64,000 bases of DNA from Limnobacter sp. MED105 (GCF_000170915.1 NZ_ABCT01000007.1:1-64000), one strand, 5' to 3'; counted from the stretch's first letter, positions 24,884 to 34,648 are shown. Numbers and translations are program-made. Notes: generated from the sequence alone by a model not told the origin.

Positions 24884-25785
24884 CGTATTCTGTTCTTAAT
24901 TTGCAGCGCGATGACTTGCAGCTGAGTGCGATGGTGGAGGGTTCTGCGAGTGGACCCGCCAATGGCCCTGTTGCCATGTTGGTGCATGGCTTCCCCGACA
25001 CACCGCACAGCTGGCACGCTGTAGCCGAAGGGCTGGTGCAGGCGGGCTACCTTGTGGTGCGGCCATGGCTTCGCGGTTACACCACTGGTTCGGTTAATTC
25101 AAATGCAGATTATGATCCGTTCAATGCAGGGCTTGATTTATTGGCCTGGCGAAATTTATTTGAAGGGCGTGATGTTCACCTAATAGGGCACGACTGGGGT
25201 GCCGTGGCCGGCATGGCTGCAGCGGCCACTGATCCACAGGCCTGGAAAACTCTCAGCCTGCTGGCAATTCCACCATTTCAAAGAGTTGAGCGGGCCTGGC
25301 GATTAATGCCCAAACAGCTTGTGCTTTCTGCATACATGCTGGAAATGCAATCGACCGCAGCACCCGCTCGGTTGGTGGCCAATCAGTTTGGTCGCATTCG
25401 GGCGCTGTGGAACAGTTGGTCCCCAGGGTGGCAGTATGCCGAGTCCGAGATTCAACCAGTGCTCGATGCGTTTTCAAATCCCGGGGTGGCTTGGGCGGCC
25501 ACCCGCTACTACCGATCGCTGTTCACATTGCACCGTGGTGTAACCCGTGCCATCTACTCGCTGTCCAGAAAACCACTGAATGTGCCCACACTGGTGCTGG
25601 CTGGTGAAAATGACGGTTGCATGCAGGCTGCCCTGCAAAAGCCCATGGTTGATACACAATATTTTCCGAAAGGAGTAAGAGCCTGTACCCTGTCCGGGTG
25701 CGGCCATTTTCTTCAAGCCGAACAACCGGGTGCCGTGTTGCAAGAACTTCTTGCGCATCTGCATGGTCAAGATAGAATTCATTGA
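24880..25785 (+). CDS. Alpha/beta hydrolase, epoxide hydrolase-like
   Basis: This 301-residue cytoplasmic hydrolase has the oxyanion HGFPD (residues 36-40), nucleophile Asp105 in GHDWGA, an acid in GENDG (about 245) and His in GCGHFLQAEQP (about 275). Asp as nucleophile fits epoxide hydrolases and haloalkane/haloacid dehalogenases rather than esterases. The substrate is unknown. It is translationally coupled to the preceding envelope protein gene and lies 23 bp before the NdvB-like gene. Confidence 0.85.
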   Translation: MTYSVLNLQRDDLQLSAMVEGSASGPANGPVAMLVHGFPDTPHSWHAVAEGLVQAGYLVVRPWLRGYTTGSVNSNADYDPFNAGLDLLAWRNLFEGRDVHLIGHDWGAVAGMAAAATDPQAWKTLSLLAIPPFQRVERAWRLMPKQLVLSAYMLEMQSTAAPARLVANQFGRIRALWNSWSPGWQYAESEIQPVLDAFSNPGVAWAATRYYRSLFTLHRGVTRAIYSLSRKPLNVPTLVLAGENDGCMQAALQKPMVDTQYFPKGVRACTLSGCGHFLQAEQPGAVLQELLAHLHGQDRIH

Positions 25786-25808
25786 ATCGATTTTAAAGCA
25801 GTACGCCC

Positions 25809-28430
25809 ATGCCCTCCGTTTTTGCGCTGTTTGCTTTTGTGTTGCTGGTTGTCGGGGGTTACGGTTACATCAACCAACCTGCTCAGGAACCGCCCTGGAA
25901 TCAGATTATTCCAGGCTTCGCGTTTTCGCCCTACCAGGCCGGGCAAAGCCCCATCGACAACATCGAACCCAAGCTTGAAGACATCAATCGCGACTTGTCC
26001 TTGTTGGCAGGTAAAACACTGGCCATTCGAACCTACACAGTGGCTGGCATATTCGGAGAAATTCCCGCGCTGGCCCAAGCCCACAGCATCAATGTGGCCT
26101 TGGGGGCCTGGTTAAGTCCAGACCTGCCCGCCAATGAAAAAGAACTTGAACGTTTGCTCAGCGTGGCGCACAGCCCGCCCTACAATGTTGTCCGTTTGAT
26201 TGTGGGCAACGAAGCCCTGCTGCGAGAAGACCTGAACCTGAAGCAAATGATTGCTTACCTGGACCAGGTGCGTGCTGAAACGGACATTCCGGTGAGTACC
26301 GCCGAACCTTGGCATGTGTGGTTGAAAAACCCGGAACTGGCTGAGCACGTCGATTATCTTGCCGTGCATTTGCTGCCTTTTTGGGAGGGAATTGCGCTGA
26401 ACGATGCGGTTGATTTTTCAATCAACACCTACAAGCGACTGCAAATGGCGTTTCCTGGCAAACCAATTGTAGTCACGGAAGTGGGCTGGCCCAGCAATGG
26501 TCGCTCCATCAAGCAGGCCGATGCATCACAGGCCAATCAAGCCAAGTTCTTGCGCCGTTTCATTCAGCGTGCCGAGCAAGAGAACATGGTGTTTTATGTG
26601 ATGGAGGCTTTCGATCAACCGTGGAAGTCGGATATTGAAGGCAGTGTGGGCGGGCATTGGGGCGTGTTCGATTCATTCCGCGATCCGAAATTTGAACCCG
26701 ATCGGCCGATTATTGCCATACCGCAATGGAAGTTGCTAGCAGCGGCATCCATCGTAGTGGCGTTGATGATGACTTTCCTGCTGCTGATTGACAGCAAAAC
26801 CCTGCGCGACAGCGGGCGCACATTCCTGATTTTCAACGCATTTGTCATTTCATCTTTGATTATTTATGTGATTTACGACTTCACCTTGCAGTACCACACC
26901 TGGGCCAGTGTCGCGATCTCGGTGTTTTTGTTGTTGGGCGTGGTTGGGGTGTTTGTGATCGTGATGTCGGAAGCCCATGAATGGGCCGAGGCCATGTGGT
27001 ACAGCAGTAGGCGCAGGCTGTTGACCTTGCCCAAGGGTGCAGAAGTCGAGGCCGCAAGTGCTGCGGTCTATCAGCCTTTAGTCTCGATTCACGTGCCAGC
27101 TTATGAAGAGCCGCCTGAAATGCTGATCGACACTTTGAATGCGCTGGCCCGGTTGGACTACCCGCACTTTGAAGTGATTGTGGTGGACAACAACACGAAA
27201 GACGAAGCTACCTGGCAACCTGTGCAGGCCCATTGCCAACATTTGGACCAACAGCCAAACAAGCGCTTCCGGTTTTTTCATGTGAGCCCCCTGAGCGGCT
27301 ACAAAGCGGGTGCCTTGAATTTTGCATTGGAGCGAACCTCCCCGCAGGCCGAGGTGGTGGCCGTGATTGATGCCGACTACAAGGTGCTGCCGCATTGGCT
27401 AAAACACCTGGCACCCGAATTTGAAAAGCCCGAGATTGCAATTGTGCAAGCGCCGCAAGACTACCGGGATGGCGTGGACAGCGCATTCAAATCCGTGTGC
27501 TACGCCGAGTACAAAGGTTTTTTCCATCTGGGTATGGTCACCCGCAATGAGCGCAACGCAATTATTCAGCACGGCACCATGACCATGGTTCGCCGGTCGG
27601 TGCTTGAGCAGGTGGGGTGCTGGGGAGTCAGCACGATTACCGAGGACACCGAACTGGGGCTGCGAATTTTTGAGCAGGGCCATGAAGCGGTGTATATCGA
27701 TCAAAGTTATGGACATGGTTTGATCCCCGACACTTTTACAGACTACAAAAAACAGCGTCATCGCTGGGCTTATGGGGCCATGCAAATTTTGCGCGAGCAT
27801 GCGGGTCAGTTGCTGGGGTTCAAACGAAGCAAACTGACCGCAGGCCAGCGTTATCACTTTGTGTCGGGTTGGTTGCCCTGGATCGCCGATGGGGTCAATC
27901 TGATTTTCACCCTGCTGGCTGTGCTGTGGTCGGGATTAATGTTGTTCGACCCCTTGGCATTCAATGCGCCGCCGTTGTTGATTAGCGTGGTGCCCATCAT
28001 GTTTTTTGCGTTCAAAATCACCAAACTTTTTACGCTGTATCTGGTACAGGTCAAGGCCAGCTTTCGAACGGCATTGGCGGCCACATTGGCGGGCCTGTCG
28101 TTAAGTTACGCGATTGGGCGTGCCACCCTGTCGGGTCTGTTTGTGGGGAGAAAAATTCCCTTCATCCGAACCCCAAAAATGGCCAATCGAATGGCTGTGT
28201 TGTACGCAGTGAATGCTGCGCGCGATGAATCTGTTTTGGCGTTTGTGTTGTTGTGTGCCGTAGGGCTGATTTATTTTCAGTTGGGCTTTGATTCCAAAGA
28301 AAACCTGGCTTGGTGCCTGGTGTTGGTGTCTCAAAGCTTGCCTTTTGTTGCGGCGGTTGTCGTTTCCTTACTCAGTGCTGCGCCTCCCAGGGCTGTGGCG
28401 CACAATGAAATTGGTGTAAAGCAGTCATGA
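25809..28430 (+). CDS. GH17-GT2 beta-1,3-glucan synthase, NdvB-like
   Basis: This 873-residue fusion has an N-terminal membrane helix, then a GH17 domain (about 30-305) with acid Glu134 in VGNEAL and nucleophile Glu224 in VTEVGWPSNG. Several helices (about 308-400) follow. Then comes a GT2 domain starting VSIHVPAYEEPPEM near 424, with the DADY (about 520), TEDTELG and QRHRW (about 648) synthase motifs, and about six C-terminal helices. Pseudomonas NdvB has this layout and makes cyclic beta-(1,3)-glucans, with the GH17 part acting as a glucanosyltransferase that branches or cyclises. The next gene overlaps by 4 bp and may decorate the glucan. Confidence 0.88.
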   Translation: MPSVFALFAFVLLVVGGYGYINQPAQEPPWNQIIPGFAFSPYQAGQSPIDNIEPKLEDINRDLSLLAGKTLAIRTYTVAGIFGEIPALAQAHSINVALGAWLSPDLPANEKELERLLSVAHSPPYNVVRLIVGNEALLREDLNLKQMIAYLDQVRAETDIPVSTAEPWHVWLKNPELAEHVDYLAVHLLPFWEGIALNDAVDFSINTYKRLQMAFPGKPIVVTEVGWPSNGRSIKQADASQANQAKFLRRFIQRAEQENMVFYVMEAFDQPWKSDIEGSVGGHWGVFDSFRDPKFEPDRPIIAIPQWKLLAAASIVVALMMTFLLLIDSKTLRDSGRTFLIFNAFVISSLIIYVIYDFTLQYHTWASVAISVFLLLGVVGVFVIVMSEAHEWAEAMWYSSRRRLLTLPKGAEVEAASAAVYQPLVSIHVPAYEEPPEMLIDTLNALARLDYPHFEVIVVDNNTKDEATWQPVQAHCQHLDQQPNKRFRFFHVSPLSGYKAGALNFALERTSPQAEVVAVIDADYKVLPHWLKHLAPEFEKPEIAIVQAPQDYRDGVDSAFKSVCYAEYKGFFHLGMVTRNERNAIIQHGTMTMVRRSVLEQVGCWGVSTITEDTELGLRIFEQGHEAVYIDQSYGHGLIPDTFTDYKKQRHRWAYGAMQILREHAGQLLGFKRSKLTAGQRYHFVSGWLPWIADGVNLIFTLLAVLWSGLMLFDPLAFNAPPLLISVVPIMFFAFKITKLFTLYLVQVKASFRTALAATLAGLSLSYAIGRATLSGLFVGRKIPFIRTPKMANRMAVLYAVNAARDESVLAFVLLCAVGLIYFQLGFDSKENLAWCLVLVSQSLPFVAAVVVSLLSAAPPRAVAHNEIGVKQS

Positions 28431-30109
28431 GTTCTACAGATACAGCACTGCGGGGCAACCTTGGCCTGGCTGTCGGTGGTGCAGCAGAGGTTTCAAAGTG
28501 GCGTTTCAGTGGCCAACTGCTGTTGGCCTTGATTTTTTTAAACTCCACCCTGTGTTTCTCGGCAATTTGGCCCACGGTTTACGTGCTTCCCGACTTGGGA
28601 GTATCGCCCGAGTTTGTGTGCCTGATCATGCTGTTGTCCGCTTGGGTTGCAGTGTTCGGTAAACCTTCCGCACGGGCCTTGAGTGTTATTTCTGCAGTGT
28701 ATTTGTTGATGGCGTTTGGCCACTACGCCGATGTAGTGGTACCCAACTTATTGGGTCGACCGGTTAATTTGTATTGGGACGTACCCCAGCTTCCACGTTT
28801 TGTATGGGTTACCGTTCAGGGCTTGCCTGTGTGGCTGACGGCCTTGGTGACGCTTTTGGCTTGTGCAGCAGTGTGGGCCTATTACCGCCTGCTAAGGATT
28901 GCCATGCAAACCGTGAGCAATGCTGTACAACCTGTTGCGAAAACACTGTGGTTGTGGAGTGCCTTGCTGTTGGCCGGCGTGGTCGTGCTTGTTAATTATT
29001 CCGAAGACCCGGACAAACCCACTTTTGTATCGAAGGCTGTGGTGCCTGTTTACTGGAAAGAGGCGATGAAGCTGCGCGACATTTTGGTGCCCTCGCGTGC
29101 GGCGCAATTGCTGCCAGCCACCACAGTGATCGACGAGACCTTGGCCAAGGAAAATACACCCGCCTTGGCTGCGCTGAACAATCGCGATGTACACATGATT
29201 TTTCTGGAAACTTATGGCGCCGTGCTTTATGACCAGAAAGATTCTTCAGCGGCTGTTGCGCAAACCCGCACACAACTTGAAAAGTCTATTTTGGCGAGTG
29301 GCCGCAATGTAGTGTCTGCGTTTTATGTGTCGCCGACCATTGGCGGTGCGAGTGATCTTGCGCACTTGTCTGTGTTGTCGGGCATTGATTTAAAAGATTC
29401 ACGTAAACATGATGTGCTGTTGACCACTGAGCGACCCACTTTGCTGGATGTGTTTGAGCGAGAAGGTTACGAAACCTTTGGCCTTTATCATTCCGTGGGC
29501 TGGGAGTGGGTGGAGCGCGCCTTTTACAGTTTTGATCAATACATTGATGGCCCGGCCTTGAATTACGAAGGCCCTGCATTTGGTTTCTGGAAAATTCCAG
29601 ACCAGTTTGCTGCGGCCCGGGTTGAGCAGCTGTACCCGCGCGATGAATCGGCCAAGCCCAGGTTTACTTTTTTCCCAACCATTTCCAGCCATTTTCCTTT
29701 TCACCAGGTGCCACCCTATCAGTCTGACTGGAAAAAGTTGTTAGGCCCCCAACCTTTTGATGCGGCGGCTGCAGCCCGCGCGCAGGCCGAGCCTGTGAAT
29801 TGGGAATACATGAAACCCGATTACCTGCGCACGATCAATTACACCAACACTTGGCTTGCGGGTTATTTCAGCCAGCCCGAGCCACGAGAAACCGTGTATG
29901 TGATGATCGGTGACCACCAGCCCACAGGCAGCGTATCGCGAGAGCCAACGCCTTGGGACGTCCCAGTGTTTGTTGTGTCCAAAGATGAGCGCCTTCTGGA
30001 CCGTTTCAGAGCCATGGGTTTCACGGATGGATTGACGCCGAAGAAACGAGTACCCTTGGGGACTCTGAATGAGCTGACTGCCGTATTGCTGAAAGGTTTT
30101 GGCAGCTAG
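28427..30109 (+). CDS. Membrane sulfatase-fold protein (phosphoglycerol/phosphoethanolamine transferase-like)
   Basis: This 560-residue protein has about five N-terminal helices (residues 28-190) followed by a periplasmic alkaline-phosphatase-superfamily domain. Metal-site stretches are visible in VHMIFLETYG, TIGGASDLAHLSVLSG, SSHFPFH and MIGDHQPTG. Related enzymes (OpgB, LtaS, EptA) move phosphoglycerol or phosphoethanolamine from phospholipid to glucans or lipids. The usual Thr nucleophile position is not clear from the sequence. The ATGA overlap with the glucan synthase argues that it decorates periplasmic beta-1,3-glucan; this is inference. Confidence 0.8.
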   Translation: MSSTDTALRGNLGLAVGGAAEVSKWRFSGQLLLALIFLNSTLCFSAIWPTVYVLPDLGVSPEFVCLIMLLSAWVAVFGKPSARALSVISAVYLLMAFGHYADVVVPNLLGRPVNLYWDVPQLPRFVWVTVQGLPVWLTALVTLLACAAVWAYYRLLRIAMQTVSNAVQPVAKTLWLWSALLLAGVVVLVNYSEDPDKPTFVSKAVVPVYWKEAMKLRDILVPSRAAQLLPATTVIDETLAKENTPALAALNNRDVHMIFLETYGAVLYDQKDSSAAVAQTRTQLEKSILASGRNVVSAFYVSPTIGGASDLAHLSVLSGIDLKDSRKHDVLLTTERPTLLDVFEREGYETFGLYHSVGWEWVERAFYSFDQYIDGPALNYEGPAFGFWKIPDQFAAARVEQLYPRDESAKPRFTFFPTISSHFPFHQVPPYQSDWKKLLGPQPFDAAAAARAQAEPVNWEYMKPDYLRTINYTNTWLAGYFSQPEPRETVYVMIGDHQPTGSVSREPTPWDVPVFVVSKDERLLDRFRAMGFTDGLTPKKRVPLGTLNELTAVLLKGFGS

Positions 30110-30140
30110 GTTCGTGAAATGCCTTAACAAGGAGATATCA

Positions 30141-30794
30141 ATGGGTTTAAGAATTAATGACGTGGTACCTAATCTGAGCCTGGAGACGGACCAGGGAAGC
30201 TTTATGTTGCACGACTTCATTGGCGACAGCTGGACCATTCTTTTCAGTCACCCCAAAGACTTTACCCCTGTGTGCACCACTGAGTTTGGCGCAGTGGCGC
30301 AGTTGGCCGAGGAATGGAAAAAGCGCGGCACCAAGGTCATCGGTTTGTCGGTTGATGGTGTTGAAGAACACAAGCAATGGAAAGGCGATATTGAAAAGTT
30401 TTCTGGCGCGAAGGCATCTTTCCCAATCATTGCGGACAAGTCGCTTGACGTGTCGAAGGCGCTCGACATGTTGCCAGCAAATGCCTACTTGCCCGATGGC
30501 AGAACAGCGGCAGACTCTGCCAGTGTTCGAGTGGTATTCATTTTCAGTCCCGACAAAAAAATGCAGTTGTCGATGACTTATCCAATGTCGGTGGGCCGAA
30601 ATTTTGCAGAAGTGCTGCGCGCGCTTGATGCGCTGCAAGCCACGTACGGCAAGCCAATTGCAACACCAGCCAACTGGGTACAGGGGCAAGATGTGATTGT
30701 TGCTTTGTCGCTGAACAATGAGCAGGCCACCGAGAAGTTCGGAAACATTGACATCAAGCTGCCTTACCTGCGTACCACCAAAATGCCAGGCTGA
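30141..30794 (+). CDS. 1-Cys peroxiredoxin (Prx6 type)
   Basis: This protein has 217 residues from the ATG at 30141 with AAGGAG upstream; a longer frame starts inside the preceding gene. Peroxidatic Cys45 lies in HPKDFTPVCTTEFG. There is no second resolving Cys in the C-terminal arm, and the extended C-terminal domain ending LPYLRTTKMP is typical of the Prx6 group. It reduces hydrogen peroxide and organic peroxides in the cytoplasm. The convergent membrane-protein gene ends only 4 bp away. Confidence 0.95.
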   Translation: MGLRINDVVPNLSLETDQGSFMLHDFIGDSWTILFSHPKDFTPVCTTEFGAVAQLAEEWKKRGTKVIGLSVDGVEEHKQWKGDIEKFSGAKASFPIIADKSLDVSKALDMLPANAYLPDGRTAADSASVRVVFIFSPDKKMQLSMTYPMSVGRNFAEVLRALDALQATYGKPIATPANWVQGQDVIVALSLNNEQATEKFGNIDIKLPYLRTTKMPG

Positions 30795-30798
30795 TGGC

Positions 30799-32232
30799 TT
30801 AACCCTGTAGCGGTTGTGCCAGTATCCAAAGCCCCACGCTGGTGAATACCACCATCAACACCAGCATGGGCAACTGGCTTAATGTGGCGCGGCTGCTACT
30901 GTGTTCAAGTTGCAAAGCCTGTTGGTGAGCCAACCACACAGCCGCAACATGCCCCGCCAAAATCAAGACCACCTGGCTAGTCCAAATGTTGGCCATGTCG
31001 GGCAGCCAGGGCAGGCGGCCCGTGATGGCATTGCCAAAAATATTCCAGCCCCAGCCGAAGGGATCAGACACCAAACCCCGAATTTTCAAGCCCTGGCTAA
31101 ACAGCAAGGTGTAGTAGTGCGTCAGGTGGTACACCACGGCAATGGGCACCAAGCTTGGCAAATAGCGGCAAAGCAGAAAGGCAATGGGTTGTTTGCCACT
31201 GGTCAGCATGCGCCCCAAGGCGAGAAACAGAATAAACAGCAGCAGGTAAAAAAACGGGGATGCGATCAGCAAGACCATTTCCCAGGCAATGAACCAGGGC
31301 CGCACTTGGGGATAAATTTTCAGCGGGTGATCACCAAAGGCGCTGGTTAAAATTCCCCATGGGTCTTGCCAGAAAATATTGAAGTACACCGCGGTTTCAC
31401 GCAGGCCGTCGTAAGCGGTGGACGACAGCAGAAACAGCACGAACAGGCATTGTGCAGGGTGCCACAGCCGAAGGCGGCGAAGATCGGAAAAGGGCAGGGC
31501 AATACGCCACCGGTATTTTCCATCGGTACTGGCAGTTCTGCGCAGCGGTGCACACGCTGCGAACAGCCGAAACAACACCGCAAACAATTCACCACGTTGC
31601 AACCAGCGCCGTGTGCCCCACAGCCACATACCTGCGAGGTTGAAAACCCCGAAAGCGATCAACAGCAAAGCGAGCTTGCGCGGCGTGCTGTGAAAAAACA
31701 GTTCAATGGCAACAAGGCACACCAGTTGCAGCAAAGCTGGCCAATGGCCAAGCCAGTGTGGATATTTTCGAACGCCAGGCCAGTGTGCGGGCAGCAGAAA
31801 TCGCCAAGGGTGTTGGTGCTTGTACCAGTCACCAATCAGCATCGATGCATAGGCACCACCCAGCACAAACAGAATCCAGAAGAAGGTCATGTTGAAGTTA
31901 CGGTGGCTGTCGTTGCTGCCCACAAGGCCTGTGACAATGCAAAACAGCAGCGCGCTTAGCCAGAACAATGAGCCTGCCGCGCGTACCCGGTCAACCCACT
32001 GTGCAGGCCAGGCAGGCCAGGGCAACAGGCCGTATGCATTCAATCGATGGAGCAATTTGCCGCCAGCTTGACCACTGAAAGCCAGCAGCACGAACGACAA
32101 CACCAGCGCCAACACCGACCCTGCAATGTACAGCCCATAGGGCATGGGCAGTTGCACAGGCTCGCCAAAGGCGTGTGCCCAAACGCTGGCGGGTGCTGCA
32201 AGCAGCACCGCGATCAAGCCAAGCAATTTCAT
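30799..32232 (-). CDS. Polytopic membrane protein of unknown function
   Basis: This protein has 477 residues from the ATG at 32232, which overlaps the stop of the dipeptidase-like gene. It begins with a signal-like segment (LLGLIAVLLAAPASVWAHAFG) followed by about ten to eleven hydrophobic helices rich in Trp and Leu. Several helices carry His (YKHQHPW, HYYTLLFSQG), but no catalytic motif is recognisable. The ATGA coupling suggests that it acts with the lipoprotein hydrolase. Function unknown. Confidence 0.75.
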   Translation of the reverse strand: MKLLGLIAVLLAAPASVWAHAFGEPVQLPMPYGLYIAGSVLALVLSFVLLAFSGQAGGKLLHRLNAYGLLPWPAWPAQWVDRVRAAGSLFWLSALLFCIVTGLVGSNDSHRNFNMTFFWILFVLGGAYASMLIGDWYKHQHPWRFLLPAHWPGVRKYPHWLGHWPALLQLVCLVAIELFFHSTPRKLALLLIAFGVFNLAGMWLWGTRRWLQRGELFAVLFRLFAACAPLRRTASTDGKYRWRIALPFSDLRRLRLWHPAQCLFVLFLLSSTAYDGLRETAVYFNIFWQDPWGILTSAFGDHPLKIYPQVRPWFIAWEMVLLIASPFFYLLLFILFLALGRMLTSGKQPIAFLLCRYLPSLVPIAVVYHLTHYYTLLFSQGLKIRGLVSDPFGWGWNIFGNAITGRLPWLPDMANIWTSQVVLILAGHVAAVWLAHQQALQLEHSSSRATLSQLPMLVLMVVFTSVGLWILAQPLQG

Positions 32233-34436
32233 TTCGGATTGTTGCGGTAGTACACGTTCTCCCACATTTGTACGTAGGCTTCAGCGCTGTTGTACAGCGC
32301 GTCGATGGCTTCACCGCCGCCTTCCAGGCGCACTTCTTCCACGAAGTCGGCCACCATGCCGTAGTGCGCCATGCCCACTTCATCGATGTGCCAGAACTTG
32401 CCACTTTCCGGAATGGTCAGCAGGTTCACTTTCATTTCTGGCAGCGATTGGTAGCGCGGGCCCCAGCCTTCACCCCGGAACAGGGTGAATGGGTATTGAA
32501 CCGGCACGCTGTCGCCACCGCGCGGGCCGGGATGCCCACCAAAACCGTTTCCATCTGCACCGTAACCCAAGCCTAGTAGCGAGTTATTCATCCCAGCCTT
32601 GTTGCGCCAGAATTTCAGCTTTTCCAGAAATTCCACGTGTTTGATGCCGTTGCCTTTGTAGGGGTAAATCACACCACCACTTTTCAGCATGCGCACAGCC
32701 TGGTCGCTGGTCAAGCCACCGTGCGCATCGTGCGAAGACGCCATGGGGTAGGGCGGGTTCATGCTTTCGGCCAAGTCCAGCATGATGTCTTTGCTGTGGT
32801 AGGCCGCATGGTCAATGTCGATCACAAAGCCGCGGTTCATCAGCGCAGTGAGCGCGTATTGGCCAAGATCGGTCACCGTGCGGGCATTGCAACGCTTGCC
32901 GTCCGGGTACAGGGGCGTAATGCCACCCACGGCCTCAAGCAACATATTGGTCAGTGCGTTGCTGCCCGTGCCGGGCACAGCAGTGGTCATGTTGGTGCCG
33001 GGTTCACGCACCGAGGGTTCGTTCTCGGGAAAGTCGCGGCATTCTGTGGTTTTCCAGAAGGCGCCGGTGTCCAGAAAGTTCAGGAAGTTGATGACGTCGC
33101 CACTGAAAATACCGGCACCGCCCAGTGAACTGTCGATGTCGTGGAAGGGGTACACATGGCGTGCACCCAGTGCCCACAGTTTGTCGATTTCTTCGTCAAT
33201 TTGCGCTTGGTCACATTTGCGAATTTCAGCGCCACCGGGCAGCATGGTGACGCCACAGTTGAACACTTGCGCTACTTCCACGCCCAGCACCACGGCCAGT
33301 TTGCCTTCATTGGCCACTTTGCGGGCTTCGGCCGGGGTTTTTACAATTCGGTACCAGCCTTTGCCGGGGCCGCCAAATTGCGCGTCCACATAATCTTGTA
33401 CGTCGTACAAATACTCCACCTGTTTGCTGGCCACACTCATGTCGTTGCAGTCTGCTTCAGGTTTTCCTGCATAGGTTTGGCCGACCCGGCACAGGGCCGC
33501 AATGTTGGTGCCGTGGTTCACCATGACACGCAAACCTGCGCGCCATGCGCGTTCAACCCAGGCGTGATACATCACTTGGTGGGTCAGGAAGTTGCGGCGC
33601 GGCCAGTCCACAAATGTGGGCCAACCCTGTGTGTCGTGCTGAGCGCCTGGAGTTGTTTCCAGAATGTTGTTGGCATCGCGAATACCATTGGGACCGTGAA
33701 AACCTTCACAACTGCCCAGTGCGTGGGGAATGCCAAAACGGTGAACCACTTCGCCGTACAGCACGCCACCTGCGGAGGGGCCTACGCTGCCATCCAGTGA
33801 CATTTCACTGGACATGCCCATGTGCGTGTGGGTGTCGGCAAAGCCAATAATGGGTTGGTTTTCACCGCGGCCTTTGTAGGGCGTGCCTTCCATGGCGGTG
33901 GGCATTTCGGGGTAGGCCGCGCAATCACTGCTGGGTGTTAATTTGAATTGAGTGCGTTCGGTGGGTTCGCTTGTGGTGCTTAGGCCGGTAGTTTCATCCA
34001 GCGCCAGAAACTGGCCTGCCGCGTTGGTGAAGCTGAACTGGCTTTTGGCTTGGTCAAAACTGGCTTGCCACACGGCTGCATCGGTGGGTTCAGCGCTGGC
34101 CACCAAGGTGTTGCCTTGGGCTGTGATCATTCGCCGATCGCTGCCGTAAATCAGATACTTGCCCAATTCAGTGGGGCGCAGGGTGAAGTTTTCTGCCTGC
34201 GTGGCCGGGCCTGCTGCATAGCGGGCGGCTGCCGGTTGCACAAATTGCCGGCTGAATGCGGATTGCAAACCGAAGCAACCGTTGGCCACCGAGAATTCTG
34301 ACAATTGCAGAGGTGTTTCACTGGGGTTGATGGGTTGGCCAGTGCTGCTGGCGCTTGTTGTGGAGTCTCCGCCAGACAGGCAAGCGGAAAGGAGTGCTGC
34401 TGTTGCGCCAAGGGCGAGAAGTGCTTTCACATTCAT
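32229..34436 (-). CDS. Lipoprotein of the metal-dependent hydrolase (membrane dipeptidase-like) superfamily
   Basis: This protein has 735 residues from the ATG at 34436, where the lipoprotein signal begins (AALLSAC, lipid Cys19); a longer upstream frame lacks this logic. Residues 40-190 look like a beta-rich accessory domain. The catalytic TIM-barrel part starts at FADTHTHMGM and includes RVMVNHGTN, YPFHDIDSS, FVIDIDHAAYHSKD and ASSHDAHGGL, which supply the His/Asp metal ligands expected in amidohydrolase/renal-dipeptidase-like enzymes. It is about twice the usual dipeptidase length. The substrate is unknown; a periplasmic or surface location is likely. Confidence 0.8.
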   Translation of the reverse strand: MNVKALLALGATAALLSACLSGGDSTTSASSTGQPINPSETPLQLSEFSVANGCFGLQSAFSRQFVQPAAARYAAGPATQAENFTLRPTELGKYLIYGSDRRMITAQGNTLVASAEPTDAAVWQASFDQAKSQFSFTNAAGQFLALDETTGLSTTSEPTERTQFKLTPSSDCAAYPEMPTAMEGTPYKGRGENQPIIGFADTHTHMGMSSEMSLDGSVGPSAGGVLYGEVVHRFGIPHALGSCEGFHGPNGIRDANNILETTPGAQHDTQGWPTFVDWPRRNFLTHQVMYHAWVERAWRAGLRVMVNHGTNIAALCRVGQTYAGKPEADCNDMSVASKQVEYLYDVQDYVDAQFGGPGKGWYRIVKTPAEARKVANEGKLAVVLGVEVAQVFNCGVTMLPGGAEIRKCDQAQIDEEIDKLWALGARHVYPFHDIDSSLGGAGIFSGDVINFLNFLDTGAFWKTTECRDFPENEPSVREPGTNMTTAVPGTGSNALTNMLLEAVGGITPLYPDGKRCNARTVTDLGQYALTALMNRGFVIDIDHAAYHSKDIMLDLAESMNPPYPMASSHDAHGGLTSDQAVRMLKSGGVIYPYKGNGIKHVEFLEKLKFWRNKAGMNNSLLGLGYGADGNGFGGHPGPRGGDSVPVQYPFTLFRGEGWGPRYQSLPEMKVNLLTIPESGKFWHIDEVGMAHYGMVADFVEEVRLEGGGEAIDALYNSAEAYVQMWENVYYRNNPK

Positions 34437-34559
34437 CAGGCAAACCCCATTGAAATATTGGTGGTGATTGTCTGTTACTGAAGGGGGGAAAGATTTAGAT
34501 GTGTTTGTGACACGGAGAATGCCAGTAATGTAAAAAGGCCGACACATCCCGGGCGAGGG

Positions 34560-34648
34560 CAGAAATGAAAAAAGCCTGAGCTTTTACACTCAGGCTTTTT
34601 GTATTTTGTGGTGGGTCGTGCGAGATTCGAACTCACGACCAAAGGATT
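34560..34648. repeat. Left attachment-site direct repeat with tRNA-Lys 3' remnant
   Basis: This repeat is identical to 40340-40428. It contains a copy of the terminator hairpin (34569-34600) and 40 nt of the 3' part of tRNA-Lys including the T arm and encoded CCA (34609-34648, minus strand). The identity stops inside the anticodon stem, so this copy cannot form a tRNA. Confidence 0.9.

Noticed and set aside
25809-28430. Cellulose synthase annotation
   Set aside because: The GT2 motifs fit, but the N-terminal GH17 domain and absence of PilZ/bcs neighbours point to NdvB-like beta-1,3-glucan synthesis.
34609-34648. Possible second tRNA-Lys gene
   Set aside because: Only the 3' 40 nt are present; the D arm, anticodon loop and 5' acceptor strand are missing.
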